A stretch of 64,000 nucleotides of DNA from Setophaga petechia (GCA_024362935.1 JANCRA010000003.1:52923844-52987843), one strand, 5' to 3'; shown: positions 22,711 to 36,244, counted from the first letter of the stretch. Translations and numbers: made by a program. The notes: generated by a model from the sequence alone, not told the origin.

Positions 22711-25700
22711 TTAACATATTTTGTTCTTGACAAATCCCTGTTGGTAGCTTCCCCCCGGGGTGTTTACAAATAGTTGTGTGATTATTTGTTCCAGCACTTT
22801 CCTGGGGTGAAAACCAGGTTGGTTGCCTTTCTAAAACTCACCAGTGCCTCTTTTACTGGTGTGAAGGACCTCAATTGGCCCATGGTGAAAGCTGCTGATG
22901 GCTCTGAGCCCACCTCAGGCCTTTTGCTATCCCTCAGGGAATCCCTCAGGGAAATTTCCTGTTCTGGTTTAGTCTGCTTGGACTGGTGGCTCATTTATCC
23001 ACACGTGGGAGAGGGATCTTTCTTTTCCATGGCCAGTCCCACAGTTTGGGTCAGCATCTGTGGGAATGACCAGGTTTGATGGAAGGAAAGGTGGAGGAAT
23101 GCAGGGAAGGCAGACAGAGTGCAGTTGTAAAGGATGGCCAGTCACAGCCTGGCAGCAGCATTTCCTTCCCAACACTCTGCTTGGAGATGCTCCAGAAAGG
23201 AGCACAGACTCTCCCCACCAGTCTGAGCAGTCTGGGAAGTAAGACTGGGTGGATCACCCTTTGTAGGGGAGGAATGGGATGTGTAAATTTCCACACAACA
23301 ATTAGAAGTAATTCTGACATCATTTATTCAAAGAGCCTTATGGCCAAAGCTTCAAATCTTTAGAAGTTATGTGCCTCACAAATTATACATATGCTGGGCA
23401 CTGCTTCCCAGAGAAGCCAGGGAGGATGTGCTGGTACCTGGCTGGAGGAGTGAGGGGAGGAGCTTCACACAAATCTGCTGGTGTCCCAGTTGGTGCAAAC
23501 ACACAGAAAATTGAGCAGAGAAATCCAGGTTGTGATGGCTTCAACGACAAGCTCTGTTCTGGGCTGACCTAGAGCAAAGGCTGGGCAGAGCTAAAGAATC
23601 AAGCAGGGATTGATTCAAAGCATCTCCTCCATGGACCCACCTTGGGCAGCACCAGAGCCCAGCCAGGGCTGCACCCAAGATCAACCAAAATGGCCCCAAA
23701 ATGCACCAGCGCTCCCGGGCTCTCTGCCTTGGATCAGCTCTGCTCCATTTGCATCTTGCACTTCATTGTCCCATTCCAGCTTTAGCCCATGCAGTCCCAC
23801 CCTGCTTGTTTTTCTCTCTCCAGCCCACGCTGTTTGTGCTCTTGGGCTGAGATTGGGATCATTTGTCCTTGGTGCCCAGCTGGAGCAGGAATTGTTTTGT
23901 CTCCCTGCTCTGTGCACAGAGCTCACCATCCCCTCATGTGAAGCTCAGACCCACCCACTAAAGCAGCACAGAATGTGAAAAATAGAAAAGCTGAACCTCA
24001 GTTGCACTGCCAGTGTGGGTGTACTCACAGCTCACATCCAGCTTACAGCACAGAAGTGAAGGTGTGAAGATACCTCAACTGTTTTAATGGGTAAGTCATC
24101 TAATACATGCTAAAAAAATATTTTCATGGCTGTTCAAGACTCTGGTGGGGTTCTGGGGAAGACACTTTTCAATAACATGTAAAGCAGGCCCTTGTTGGGG
24201 GTGTCAGCAGGAAGTTTTTCTATTTCATGAACTTACTATTGTCTAAAAGCATTTTGAAAAGGGTCTACCAGCTAATCAACAAAGTGACATAATTATGCCA
24301 GATGACAAAGCATTTCCCAAGTTTGAGTTTCTCCTCTGGCAGGGCTCAAAACAACATGGAGCCTCATAACTTTTTAAATTCCAGTCAGATCCTGCGCGCT
24401 CTCCCCACTGGCCTCCAGCTGACTCATCCTTTTTAGAATATTTCTTTTCATTCCTGTGTCTGTAGGCTGAACATCCCGGAGCTGGAGCCAGACCAAGCTA
24501 GTACTAGCCAGTGTGGTGAACCAGCATTTCTCCATGGTGGCTTCATCAGCTTCCACTGAATTTCAGCTTTTACTGAAAAGGAAAGGGAAAAAACCAATCA
24601 AGCTCTCCAGGGAGGAGGAGGAGCAAGCTTTGTGGCTGTGGAGGGCTGGGAAAGAGAAGCAGTGGGAAAGTGTGACTGAACCACTGCAGCAGTTCCCAAT
24701 GGCAGCGTCACCTGTGAGCGTTTCCCTGTCCCCACCCAGGGCAGATGGCAGGGGGACACTGGAGGGGAGATGGCCCACACAGGTTTACAAATGAGGCTGC
24801 TGCAAGGGTGAGGTGATCTGGAGCTTCCTGGAGTGTCCCTTCCCCAAGACCCCTCAGGCACATCAGCATCCACGTCCTGAGGCTGCATCCCTGTGCCTGC
24901 CCTGCCTGGCACTGCTGCCACCTGCCAAGTGTCCCTTTCTCTGTGTGAGAACCAAAGGGAAGAAGGATGCTCATCAGCCAGAAAAGCACCATGTAAGTAG
25001 AAATGGAAGATTTCCAGCTCCTAAAGAGCTACCAGTGAGCATTTCCAAAGCAGCGTTAAAGAACACTTTGAAGTACAGCTCGTGAGCTTTAAAAAAACGC
25101 ATTGGGGGGAAAAATCCACATCTCATTCCAAAGAAACAAACCAAGCTGCATTTTACTAAATATAGGCACGTAAAGCACAGCAAAACTCATCAAAACTCTC
25201 AATCATATCTCCCAAAGAGATGTGTTGTGACAGGAAACCAGCAACACCATGAAAATAAGGGCTCGGTATCCCAGCACTTACACGCACGAGTTACCTCCGT
25301 GGTGTGAGCAAAGCCACTGGATCAAACACTCGCAGGACTGCACCCCTCACAGCTCCCACCAGCTCTCTTGGCAGGATCTTTGTCCCCAGAGGGTGGCCCA
25401 AGCTCCCAGCCCTTCTTTCTGTGCCCACAGTGAGTGTCCAGAGCTCAGCTTTTCCGTCATCGGGGATCAAGCAGAAAAGTAAGGCTGGAAAAAAAATAAT
25501 AAAAAATAAAAAAAAGCTTTATTGATTGGGCTATACTAAATGATCCCCTCTGCAGCACAGTTTACACTAAGCCTCCAAATCTGACATCTCTTTGAAAGCT
25601 CTCTTAATATATCCAATTATAGATTTTCAGCAACTTTGTGGAATGTCGGCTTTCCCGGCGGCTGACCCCGGAAAACACCATTGAAACCAGGAGGGATTTT

Positions 25701-27439
25701 GCTATTGAGCTCAGTGGGGGAGGATCAGGTCCTACATAATTTTATTGTCAGCAATGATGACCTCTCTTCACAAATGAAGAATGCCCATCCTGAACCGTGG
25801 CCCTCGGAACGTAAACCATTTATTTTTATAGCTGGATCCTTCCCCAAGTGGGATATTTTGTGCATGGTTAACTTATCCCAGGGCTTTAAATGCTTGCCAA
25901 GTGGCTTTAATAGCAGGATGTTGTTTAAAAAGATTGGGAAGGATTGTGGGCAGTAATAGAGATAATTGCCAAGGAGAGATAAATGAATCTTCAATCTCAA
26001 ACCAACTTGGCGTTATCACTGGGTCAGGAGGGAAGATCCAGAAAAATCCCCTGTCTAAGACTAAATGTGTAATGATAGTTTGGGATTTAGGGAAGTTGGC
26101 AGCCATCGAGATTTTTTGATAAAAACATCTTTGGAGGCTTTAATACAGGTTTGCAGTTCCATATAAAGGCATGAAATCTCTTTTTCTCTCTGGGGATTTG
26201 GCATCGTGGAGTAAAAAAGCTGGGGGTGAATTTCTGGGAGAGGAGCAGACAGCCAGTGAGATCCTGAACAAGGAGCTTGGCAGGTGGCACCAGGGCAGGG
26301 GGACAGCACCTGGAGGGGCTGAGCACACATCCAGGCAGGTCAGGAGTGTTTTATCACCTGCAAGGGGTACAGGTGTCCCCAGGATGTCCCTCAGTGCCAC
26401 CCCACAGCCACCCCTCAGCTGCCCTTTAGCCCCTGGTGCTGCGTGCCAGACCCAGAGCTTCCCTCTCTGCTTGGGAAATGGCAGAGAAAGCATATCCAGG
26501 ACACATTTGAGTGTATTTGTTTATTTATTCATCCACCAGGGAGGGGAGGAGGTTGGAAGCCAACCATTTCAATGAGGAATTATCCTACCTTACCATGCAG
26601 AATAAGGTGCTGGATGACACAGCAACTTTTCAGCTCAACCTTTTTAAAAAATGAGTTGCCAAATAAAGAGCATGGAACAGGGGAAAAAACAGACTTCAGG
26701 CAGATCTCTCCTGTTAGGATTTGGGGGCTTTGAGTGGAGTGCCAGCTTTTCTCCCTCTGTGACATCCTCTCTTTCCCTGCCTGCTGTGGGACCCCTGCTG
26801 CTCCCTGCAGTCCAGGCTACCCAGGGTGACTCCTGCAAACACTCACAGGGCTTTTAAAAGAATGGGGAAAAGCATTTTAGAGAGAGATGACTTACTTTAA
26901 AGCAAAGGCCTTACCCAACCTGGAAGCAAGGGGGACTTCTGGGATGTAATCAGTCCATGTGGTGCACTCATGGGGCTTTCACGAGAGTGGAGAAGGCCTT
27001 TTAGTGAATTAGAACTTATTTTTCAGCAAAGACATTTTCCAGCTCCAGGCTTTTCCCAGTTATCCTCTTACCAGTCTGGTTTTTTCCTTTCCAAAGTATA
27101 TTCCAAGCTATGAGAAATAACATGGAGGAAACCCAGAAGGATTGTACCAGGAGAAGCCTGACAAAAAGATTTCTCTCCTTATGATCTGAACAGGAAACAG
27201 TGACCCGATTTTTTCCAAAAGCAATATTTAAAAAAGGCAGAGCGATGTGACAAGAGTGACACAAAATGGGACAGGTTTGGATTAAAAAGTCGCTGTTTCA
27301 AACCACCCAGCTACTTCCCACATTTGCAGTGGGAAATAAGAGTTGGGTAAAAGCTCTGGGAGAGGTGGATGGTTTGTTATGACAAATTTTCCTGTGTAGG
27401 TGAGGTCCAGGAGGAGTGCTGTTCTTGAGGGAATCACAA
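22711..27439. other. Intergenic DNA, no gene seen
   Basis: All frames are under 135 codons. Antiparallel overlapping frames at 24513-25085 and 26140-26575 have no domain. An enhancer-like block at 25590-26110 is listed separately. Confidence 0.45.
25590..26110. promoter_or_regulatory. Candidate conserved enhancer
   Basis: Unique sequence with TTAATATATCCAATTATAG, ACATAATTTTATTGTCAGC, TAGAGATAATTGCCAAGG and AGGGCTTTAAATGCTTGCC. Homeodomain ATTA/TAAT and TALE-like TGTCA cores are dense, and there is no repeat or meaningful ORF. It is about 23 kb upstream of P0. The call rests on texture alone. Confidence 0.35.
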
Positions 27440-27459
27440 ATATATATATATATATATAT
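27440..27459. repeat. (TA)10 repeat
   Basis: Short TA run 13 bp before the GGAA array. The pair may be a compound microsatellite. Confidence 0.9.
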
Positions 27460-27471
27460 GTAAAATTAAAA

Positions 27472-27813
27472 AGGAAGGAAGGAAGGAAGGAAGGAAGGAA
27501 GGAAGGAAGGAAGGAAGGAAGGAAGGAAGGAAGGAAGGAAGGAAGGAAGGAAGGAAGGAAGGAAGGAAGGAAGGAAGGAAGGAAGGAAGGAAGGAAGGAA
27601 GGAAGGAAGGAAGGAAGGAAGGAAGGAAGGAAGGAAGGAAGGAAGGAAGGAAGGAAGGAAGGAAGGAAGGAAGGAAGGAAGGAAGGAAGGAAGGAAGGAA
27701 GGAAGGAAGGAAGGAAGGAAGGAAGGAAGGAAGGAAGGAAGGAAGGAAGGAAGGAAGGAAGGAAGGAAGGAAGGAAGGAAGGAAGGAAGGAAGGAAGGAA
27801 GGAAGGAAGGAAG
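27472..27813 (+). repeat. (GGAA)n array, about 85 copies
   Basis: About 342 bp of uninterrupted AAGG/GGAA, followed by a decaying GGGAAGGG, AAAGAAGAGAAAG purine stretch to about 27865. It is fully purine on the plus strand. The open frames here (KEGR and SFLP repeats) are artefacts of the tetranucleotide. GGAA is the ETS-family core. Confidence 0.98.
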
Positions 27814-27865
27814 GGAAGGGAAAGAAGAGAAAGAAAGAAAAGAAAGAAAAGAAAGAAAGAAAGAC

Positions 27866-30526
27866 AGCAGCACAAAAGCAGTTCAAAACCAGTTCAAACA
27901 CAATGGAATAAAACTGGGGCAGATGCCCCCCAAACCATGAAAACCAAGTCCCCAGCCGGTGAGCGCAGCTGCGTTACCCCAAAGGAGAACCTCCTTGCTG
28001 GTGTGGGAATTGCAGCCCGGAATTCCCAGCTCAGGGATTTGCATTTCCAGGCTCTCAGCCCTTCTCTGGGGAAGGGGTGCAGCCTCCCCAGCCTCCCCAG
28101 GCCCTCAGCTAAACTCGCCACTGCCTGGGGCTCCTGTTCACAGCCCGCTTGCCTTTACCCTGGACATGCTCACACTTGGCGGCATTATTCGGAGCTCTGG
28201 CTCTGATGATCCTATTTTTTTATATGGCTGACACCCAGACCTGCTTGCCTATTCCTGTGGATTCCCGTGAAGTGCTGTCATGGCTTATTACCTGTCTATC
28301 TGCCTTCAAGCCTGGGTGACTTTTAATTTTTTTTGAAGCTTAATGCTGGGAAAACAGAATCGTTTCAGGTTGGTTCAGTTCACCTCCTTGGATGTGGGGA
28401 TTTATGGTGTATCATACTGTAGCACACACAGCTTAGGAGCTGGTTTCACAGCAAGGCTCTTAAAAATGGGCTTATTTTATCTGAAATAAACCTTTTCAGG
28501 AGGTGAAAAGGTATCAGCAAGGGGGAAGAAGAGAGAATATCTTCACGGGATTTCGGAAACTTCTGCAGCCTCTGCTCCGTGTTGTTTTCCAGGCTGAGGA
28601 GCCCTTGTTCATGCCTCAGCCTAATCCAGAGTTGTGTATTGGAGCTCGGTGATAATTGGAAACTCTTCTCACTCCAGCATTTTCAGCTGTTGTAAAAGTC
28701 TGCAGCTAATGTCATAACAAGAATTAAACTGTCTCATCATATTACACCCGTCTTAGCTGACTTCGCTGGCTATTAAGGTGACAGCGCATTGATTTAAAAT
28801 TTGTGTTAATTGTTTACCCCTTCTTGCAGAGTCTTTCTTGGGGGTTTTATAGCAACCTGCAGGCCTAGCTGTAGCTGGAGATTATCTTTGTGTTCAGCAT
28901 TATATGGACTTAGAAAAATGTCCTTTGTCTGGATCACACCACCTAATACCCCAGCCATGGATTTCTTTGGCATTATATTCCCTGCATGGGCCACTTCTAA
29001 AAATAAGGTGGTCGAGAGGGCATGGCTGGCCTTGATCTCACAAGATTTTAAGAGGATTTTTTTCCCTTTCTCTGATATTTATTTATATTTGCTGTTTTCC
29101 ATTTTCCTGCCTACTAATAGCAGGGCTGGTTTTTTTAGGATAAAGGTGTCACTCTCCCTACAAAACCTTTCACCTTATTTTAATAGAGAAAACACTACCC
29201 ACCAAAACAGACCTTACATCCCATCATCCTCAGGCCTCCACTTTTGGGTTGAGTAAATCAATCCCCATGTAAGCCTGTGGTAACAAATTTTTATCTGGAG
29301 CTGGGAATGAGATTTGCTTTGTGCCATGTGCTGTCTCTCTGGCACAAAACGAGCACCACCTCAGCTGGAATTTGGTATGCTCTGTGATTGCAAGACTGGG
29401 AAATAGGAGACATTCTCTTTCTTTTCTGTGATCTAGTTCTTGCAATCCACAATCAGTGTATTTCTCCACAGATGTTTGAAAAAAAGTCTTCTTTTTTTCC
29501 TCCAAGACTGTGGGTGAAAAACAGTCACTGCAGGCTGAAACATTTCGGAATTTCTGTTCACCTTTGTTGTGTTTTCTGCCACTGGACTGGAGCAGCTACT
29601 GAATGGGAAATGGGAAGATCTAAACTTGCCTTAGCCAAAAAAAAAAAAAAAAAAAAAATTATAATTTAAGGGGGAAAGTTAAGTAATTGAGTAAATAATA
29701 AATATTTTGTTCTGAGATCAAAATGCCACTGACATCAGCAACTGGTTTTTGTCCCAGGTGTCAGGGACTTTGGAGCAGACCTCGGGCTCATTCTTGGAAC
29801 GTGGCTTTAGCTAATGCACATCTTCCTAAGGAGACCCACTCTGCCTTCCCCTGGCAAAAAAAATGCTAATCTCATAACCAGCCCTACCCTCACCACATCT
29901 CCCACTAGGTCTTTTTGTGCTTTTTAGTCAAAAAAAAAAAAGAAAAAAAAAGGGAAAAAAAGAGCTTGTGCATGAGCTGCAACCAGAATTCACAATTCTC
30001 CCGGGGCCGGTGCATTTTGCACGGTTTGTACCTTATTAACACAACCGCGAATTGCAAAACTATTCCCGGTTATTTGAGTTCCCAGCGTTTATTCCTGGGG
30101 AAAACCAAAGCCCTCCCAGCTGCCATTAGAGAGCCGGCCCTTCATTAGCAAGCAGCATTCAGTATTTATGTTTCGCTGCTATGAATAAAGGATGCGCTCT
30201 CCCGGGCTGGCTGCATCGGGACGCGCCGGGAGCGGGGCAGGGATGAGCTCCAGCCGCTCCCGCAACAAGTGCGGGCTCGGAACAGCCTCACCGGGGCTGG
30301 GATGTGCCCACCGCCAACCTTTCCGCCCCAGCCTCCAAAGCCCTTTGTTTCACCCCTGTTTTGATGAACTTCTCTCCCTTTTGATGTTCATCGGGAGTTT
30401 AACAGCGATAAAAGGCGCACAATGGCGAGATTGTGGAAGGGGAAAAGGTGCTGCGAGAGCACAATGCGGTGCATTATCCCCTGGCTCCCCTGTGCCGCTG
30501 GCTTGGCAGGCGGCAGCGGGAGCGAG
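27866..30526. other. Intergenic DNA, partly enhancer-like, no gene seen
   Basis: 28600-28860 is a likely conserved block (GGTGATAATTGGAAAC, CTAATGTCATAACAAG, GATTTAAAATTTGTGTTAATT). Poly-A occurs at 29637-29658 and 29929-29950. No exon was recognised. Confidence 0.45.
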
Positions 30527-31378
30527 CCAGGGTGACAGCCTGGGCTCTATCCCGGGCCAGGGTGACAGCCTGGGCTCTATCCCAGGGCAGGGTGACAGCC
30601 TGGGATCTATCCCGGGCCAGGGTGACAGCCTGGGCTCTATCCCGGGCCAGGGTGACAGCCTGGGATCTATCCCGGGCCAGGGTGACAGCCTGGGCTCCAT
30701 GCTGGATCAGGGTGACAGCCTGGGCTCTATCCCGGGCCAGGGTGACAGCCTGGGATCTATCCCGGCACAGGGTGACAACCTGGGATCTATCCTGGCACAG
30801 GGTGACAGCCTGGGCTCCATGCTGGATCAGGGTGACAGCCTGGGCTCTATCCCGGGTCAGGGTGACAGCCTGGGCTCTATCCCGGGCCAGGGTGACAGCC
30901 TGGGCTCTATCCCGGGACAGGGGGACAGCCTGGGATCTATCCCGGGCCAGGGTGACAGCCTGGGATCTATCCCGGGTCAGGGTGACAGCCTGGGCTCTAT
31001 CCCGGGACAGGGGGACAGCCTGGGATCTATCCTGGCACAGGGTGACAGCCTGGGATCTATCCTGGCACAGGGTGGCAGCCTGGGCTCTATCCCAGGATAG
31101 GGTGACAGCCTGAGATCTGTCCCGGGCCAGGGTGACAGCCTGGGATCTATCCCGGGCCAGGGTGACAGCCTGGGCTCTATCCCAGGGTAGGGTGACAGCC
31201 TGGGCTCTATCCCGGGTCAGGGTGACAGCCTGGGATCTATCCCGGGCCAGGGTGACAATCTGGGCTCCATGCTGGCTCAGGGTGACCACCCGGGCTCTGT
31301 CCAGGGCCAGGGGGACAGTCTGGGCTCCATGCTGGATCAGGGTGACAGCCTGGGCTCCATGCTGGATCAGGGTGACAT
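30527..31378. repeat. 30-bp minisatellite, about 28 copies
   Basis: The unit begins GGTGACAGCCTGGGCTCTAT and ends CCCGGGCCAG. Variants (GGATCTAT, GCTCCATGCTGGATCAG, CCTGGCACAG) recur as groups, which suggests higher-order amplification. The 30-bp unit is ten codons, so frames up to 311 codons stay open on both strands. None has a start context, splice flank or non-repeat domain. It is GC-rich and contains many CCCGGG sites. Confidence 0.95.
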
Positions 31379-34300
31379 CTTCCCAAGGAGCAGGTGATGC
31401 TCGCTGCACTTTGGGATCTGGCTCCCAGGGTCAGGTTGCTCTGTGGGCTTTCCTTCAGATACCCATTTCCAGTGCCTCCTACTGGAAAGGAAACCCCCAA
31501 AAGTGGGGGCAGAGGGAACCCCTAAATGTGCTATTTTTACTGTCTTTGCACCGATGAACCCTTTCAGAAGGCAGCAGTTGTGACAGTGCCATGTCCCCAG
31601 GCCCCTTTCTCCCCGCCCTTTTTTCCCTGCCGATTTCTCCCTGCCCTTCTCTCCCTGCCCAGACCCTCTGCACGTTTCAATCAGCAGCCCCACGGCCCAA
31701 GCCTCTTTACAAATTATTTGTGCACGTTAATTCCTGGCACCACCCTCTTGTTCCCCACCTGGTGCCACCTGCTCAGATGTCACCTTGCAGCGCCCAGGAA
31801 CTCCCAGGGAAAGTTCCAGGCTGCACCCCTGTGCCCGGGGTGAGGGCTGGCAGGCCGAGGTGACCTGGGGACACCTCGGTGACTCTGGCATGGCTCTTTC
31901 CCCCTGCCAGCCCCAGCCCTGCCCCTGGGCAGCTCCTGCTCTCAGCCACGTCATGGCACATGCCAGCCCTGGGCACATCCTGGCACATGCCAGCCCTGGG
32001 CACACCCTGTCCCCGAGGCTGTGACTTCTGTCCCCTCCCAGGCTGGGCACATCCCCAGACCCCACCTCAGTTGCCACAACCCAAAGCCCTGGCAGAAGGC
32101 ACAGGGTATTTTTGGGATCTTTTTGTGCAGCACCAGCACAGAAAATCCCTTTCTGTGAAGCCCCTCGGTGCGTGTGGCATCCTGAGCCAGACCCTTTTCC
32201 CGGGATGCCTGGGGTGGCTCCTGCTGTCCAAGAGCAGATCTGCAGCTCGGGGTGGATTCCGAGGACAGGAGTCTGTCCTGCCCGAGCTGTCCCACTGTCT
32301 GCACACCTCTGCAAAACAAGGACAGGCTCCTGCTGAACTCGTGTGTAATCTCATTTCTCCTCAGACTGCCTCTGCCACCAGCAGCTGTCCCTGAGAAGGT
32401 GTTTTTTAAAGAAAATTGTACACAGAGCATCTGCAAATATAATTTCTCACCCGAGGAGAGGTTTGAGGGGTTTTTAATATCCTTTGAGCTGCTGACTTCG
32501 GGGATAGCTCATTTCCTGTATTTTTGCTTAGATTTTTAACCATGTCTTATGGCATCTGCATTCACTGCTGGTCTGACCTACTTAGTGAAGTCAAAGATCC
32601 TGGAGATTAAGCTGAACAATCCACTTCAATGCATACTTATAATTTCAGGGTCCTGCCAGAATGCATTCGTTTCTAATAATAATTTCTTGTTGTTCAAACA
32701 CTAGTTGAAAATTTGCAATAAAAACAAAAAACCTTTTCTGCAAAATAAAATCATTTTGCTTGCCTGAGAAGACAAAATCTGTGAGCTCAAACAACTAAAG
32801 TGCACCTGAAATGTGCAAAAGGTTTTTTAACAGCACCGCTTATTCACCAATGCTAATATCTACCAGTGTATACCATGGTGTGCCAGTCCCTCTAAAATTT
32901 AGTTTAACTGCAGTGAAAAATAATTATTTTTTTAAAGAATGCTTTGCACTGCATCTCCATTTTAAACCGAGAAAGCAAGCAAGTTACAGCACACTTTCTC
33001 TTGCAGAATGAATTTGTCAAGCTCTCTGCATTTTGCTGAAGTGTAAGAAACTCAAATAAAAGTGATCCTAAAGTTAAGAACTTGATTTCAGGGCAGAGAC
33101 TGGTGGGGATTCCTGTGCTTACATCGACTCTTCCTAAAGCTGGAAGTGTGGGTAGATTTTCTTGTTGTCAGAGGAAATCATGAATCTAAGATCCCAAAGA
33201 CTGACTCCCTCTGCTATTGCACTGTGCAGCTCCCATTTTGATAATATTCTGCAGATACAAGTGGAAATAGGAAATCACTTGCAATTTTCAGACAGCACTT
33301 GGGCTCTTCCTTTTCTCCATTACATTTTTATAAATGTTTTATAGATATATATATATGTCAAGCTTTCACAACAAATGAAAATTGCCAGTGCTTAGCAGCT
33401 TGCAAGAGCAAACAGACCCTGACCCAGAGCCTCTTCCCATGCTGGCACACAAAATCTCTGAAAATTTGGCACGAGAATTTCAAACAGCTCCTGGACACTG
33501 AGTATTTACAAACACCTTCTTGTCTGGACAAAAAAAAAATAATCTTGGAGTGTAATGCTGTATTTTCCTGTGTTTGATGCCTTGGTGTGTGCTTGGGAGA
33601 GTACAGCTGTGCTATTTAACACTGCATTTTTCTACCTTTTAACCCATATTTTGAACCCACAGCCAAAGAGCCTTTCAGAACCACTGTGGCCATGGTGTTA
33701 ATGGCTGGGAAGCAGCTGCTGCCAGAAGAGTATTTTTCTGTATTTTTGCAATTTATGCATAAGCTGGAAGAGGTTTTTTGCTATGTCTGAGCTGCACTGA
33801 AGCAGCCTAAATAAACTGCTGCTGTCCCCCAGCTACTGCTTGCACGTCCAGTTTAGTGACCCACAGGGGCAGACCTGCTCTGCCACCACACCAGCTCCCA
33901 ATATACCTGAGGATATCTGTGGATATGCCTTGCTGGGCAATAAAATATAATTAAAAATGTGAAAAATTAGTGTTTTCAGTGTTCTGCTCCGGAGGTGAAA
34001 CCCACTTAGTAAAACTTCAGTGTTCTACTGCGTGAGAGCTTTGTGCTCAGAAATGCATTTCTGCAGTTTTTTCAATGAATTTCCTCAGGTGATTGATTTA
34101 GAGGTGGCTGAATAGTGGTAAAATACAGAGTGCACACAATCAACACAAATCACTAGTATTAAGCAAATGCCAGATACTCAGAGAATCTTTGTTACTTTGG
34201 AGTATCTCATATCAGTAAAATAAAATTGTTTTGTGCAACACAAGACCAAAGCCATTTGCAAAACAGCATGTCAAGCCTAACCAATTTAGGTTAGGCCAAT

Positions 34301-36243
34301 TTAGATTATGGCCAATTTATTTCTAAGCTCTCTAATGCAAGGGCTGTGTTGCTCTGTTGTTGCCACAACAGTTTATTCATTCGTTTTTTCCTTAATCAAA
34401 AATCAGTTCCACTCCTGGACATTGCTTTAAAATTAAGCCCAGACTCCTGAGCCTGTAAAGATCCAGGGGGACCCTCAGCAGGGAAATGCAGAACCCCAGG
34501 AAATCCCTTGCAGAAGCAGAAAAGGAATATTTCTAGGAGCAGAATTTGTACAAGGCCCCCTCAAAGACCATGACCACACTCCAGAAACCCTGTCTGCACC
34601 AGGGACAAATCACAAAATAAATGGCCTTAAAGCCTGGCTGGGCCATCCTTGAAAACTGGGGGTTTGGTGCCACAACCTGAGCACCTCCATGCCCAGAAGG
34701 AGCCAGTGTGGAGGGCTGAACATGGCTCAGAGCCCATGGGTGGCTCTGCTTTTGTCCCCTCCGTGTCCTTCCCCCTCGAGGATTTGGGGCTCTGGAAAGT
34801 TTTCCACACTTCAGAGAGCTCCCCTTGCCTTGTAGGGAAGGGCAGATCACACAAAGTGGAGCTGGCTTCTGTGGCTGCTCCCTCCTGCTAAACAGCATAT
34901 TTCTGTCTGTGTTTGACTGCGTTTTTCTAGCCCATCTCCTTCTGCTCTACATGATCTGTCAATATTGGGTTTCTTCTCATTACACTTTACTCTCCCGTAA
35001 CGTCTATTCTTCCTCACTGATGGTTCCTCCCTTCACCACGGCTTTTTCCACTGGTTTGACTCAAAGTGAAACAGCCAGAGTGGTATTTAAAAGTAGTTCA
35101 TTTGGTTCTGTCTATTTACTATAAAGCACATTATTTGTATCAGCTTCATTCTTTGGGTATTTTTAAGGAGAATTCAATATTCCCTTAACTTTAGCTCCTT
35201 TTTTTAATCTTACTTCAGGCACAGGCTCCAAGAGATGTGCATGCAACACAGATGCTTAATTTACTCCTCCAAACATGCAAAGAACATGCCTATGTGCAGT
35301 AAACATCACTAAGAGCATGGCTAAAGACCAGGGGAAAAAAATCAATAAAACTGCTCTAAATTCCCTATTATCTAAGAATTTCAACACCTACTGATACATC
35401 TGGTCTTCCACTGCACCCTCATGAATTTAACACACTTATTTATGAATGCAAGCTCTGTGTGTGTGTGCACAAACAGTGCAGCAGATTCTGAAACAACCAT
35501 CTGAGGATGTTATGGCTGTTAGTCAAAATCAGACAGCAAAAGGGAGATTTTTGTTTGAATAGGGGGATTCAGAATGTGACTCATAGACAAATCATGCGGG
35601 ATGCAGGGACTTCATGAAAAAAAAAAAAAACAAACCTTAGAAAAACACACTATTGTCTGTAAAACCTGGACATGCAAGTGCAGAATCTGCAATATCTGAG
35701 TGCTATCTCTCCCCTGTTACCTGCAGCCTGTGGGTGGAAGAAGTGACATCTGCAGAAAGCAGCAGACGGGAAAGGGAAGGGCAGCGGGTAAACTTCCATC
35801 GGCCTCGGGGAGACTGAGCTTTCTCCTGATTTCCACATCTAGGGGTAAATCTGGCTTTATGTTTTATGTAATTCCACTTCTGCCAGACATGGTCAGCAAT
35901 CATCACATATTATTAAATCAATACAGGTCTGTGTTTGATGTGTGTAGCTCTGCATCCTCTAACTCTCTGTAATTAACAATATCTGAGCTACAAGAAATTT
36001 ACACCCTTTACTCCCAGCCTCCCACTATTACTGGTAAAGTCCTACAGCTTATAAAATGTAACACAAAATATTAGAGTTCTGATTTTTTAATGTCCCAATA
36101 GTCCCACTAATCTGACTATTCAGGGGATTTTCACATCCCACTGTTTAGTAATAGCTGGGGATGTGTACCTGGAGATTTGGGTGGTGTAAAAGCAGCACCA
36201 AATACTTGACATGCACATCTCCAGGGAAGACCATCTCCCTGTC
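31379..36243. other. Intergenic DNA, no gene seen
   Basis: The GC-rich half (31380-32400) carries only antiparallel chance frames, plus a GGGCACATCCTGGCACATGC duplication near 31970-32000. From 32530 the sequence becomes AT-rich and enhancer-like. 33940-34350 contains a short CCAATTTAG/GGCCAATTTA duplication. Confidence 0.45.
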
Positions 36244-36244
36244 T

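Noticed and set aside
22740..22990. Older CR1 or ERV sequence following the CR1 3' end
   Set aside because: Some wording (GTTTACAAATAG, AACCAGGTTGGTTGCC) is suggestive, but I could not match it to any element with confidence.
27400..28206. 268-codon frame (and 197- and 155-codon antisense frames)
   Set aside because: They are the translation of the GGAA tetranucleotide (KEGR or SFLP repeats) with short random flanks.
30527..31378. CRISPR-like array of 30-bp repeats
   Set aside because: Units are directly adjacent with no spacers, and the DNA is clearly vertebrate.
30192..31409. 302- and 311-codon frames on opposite strands
   Set aside because: The unit of the minisatellite is 30 bp, so every frame lacking a stop in one unit stays open. 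Both strands are open equally and there is no non-repeat domain.
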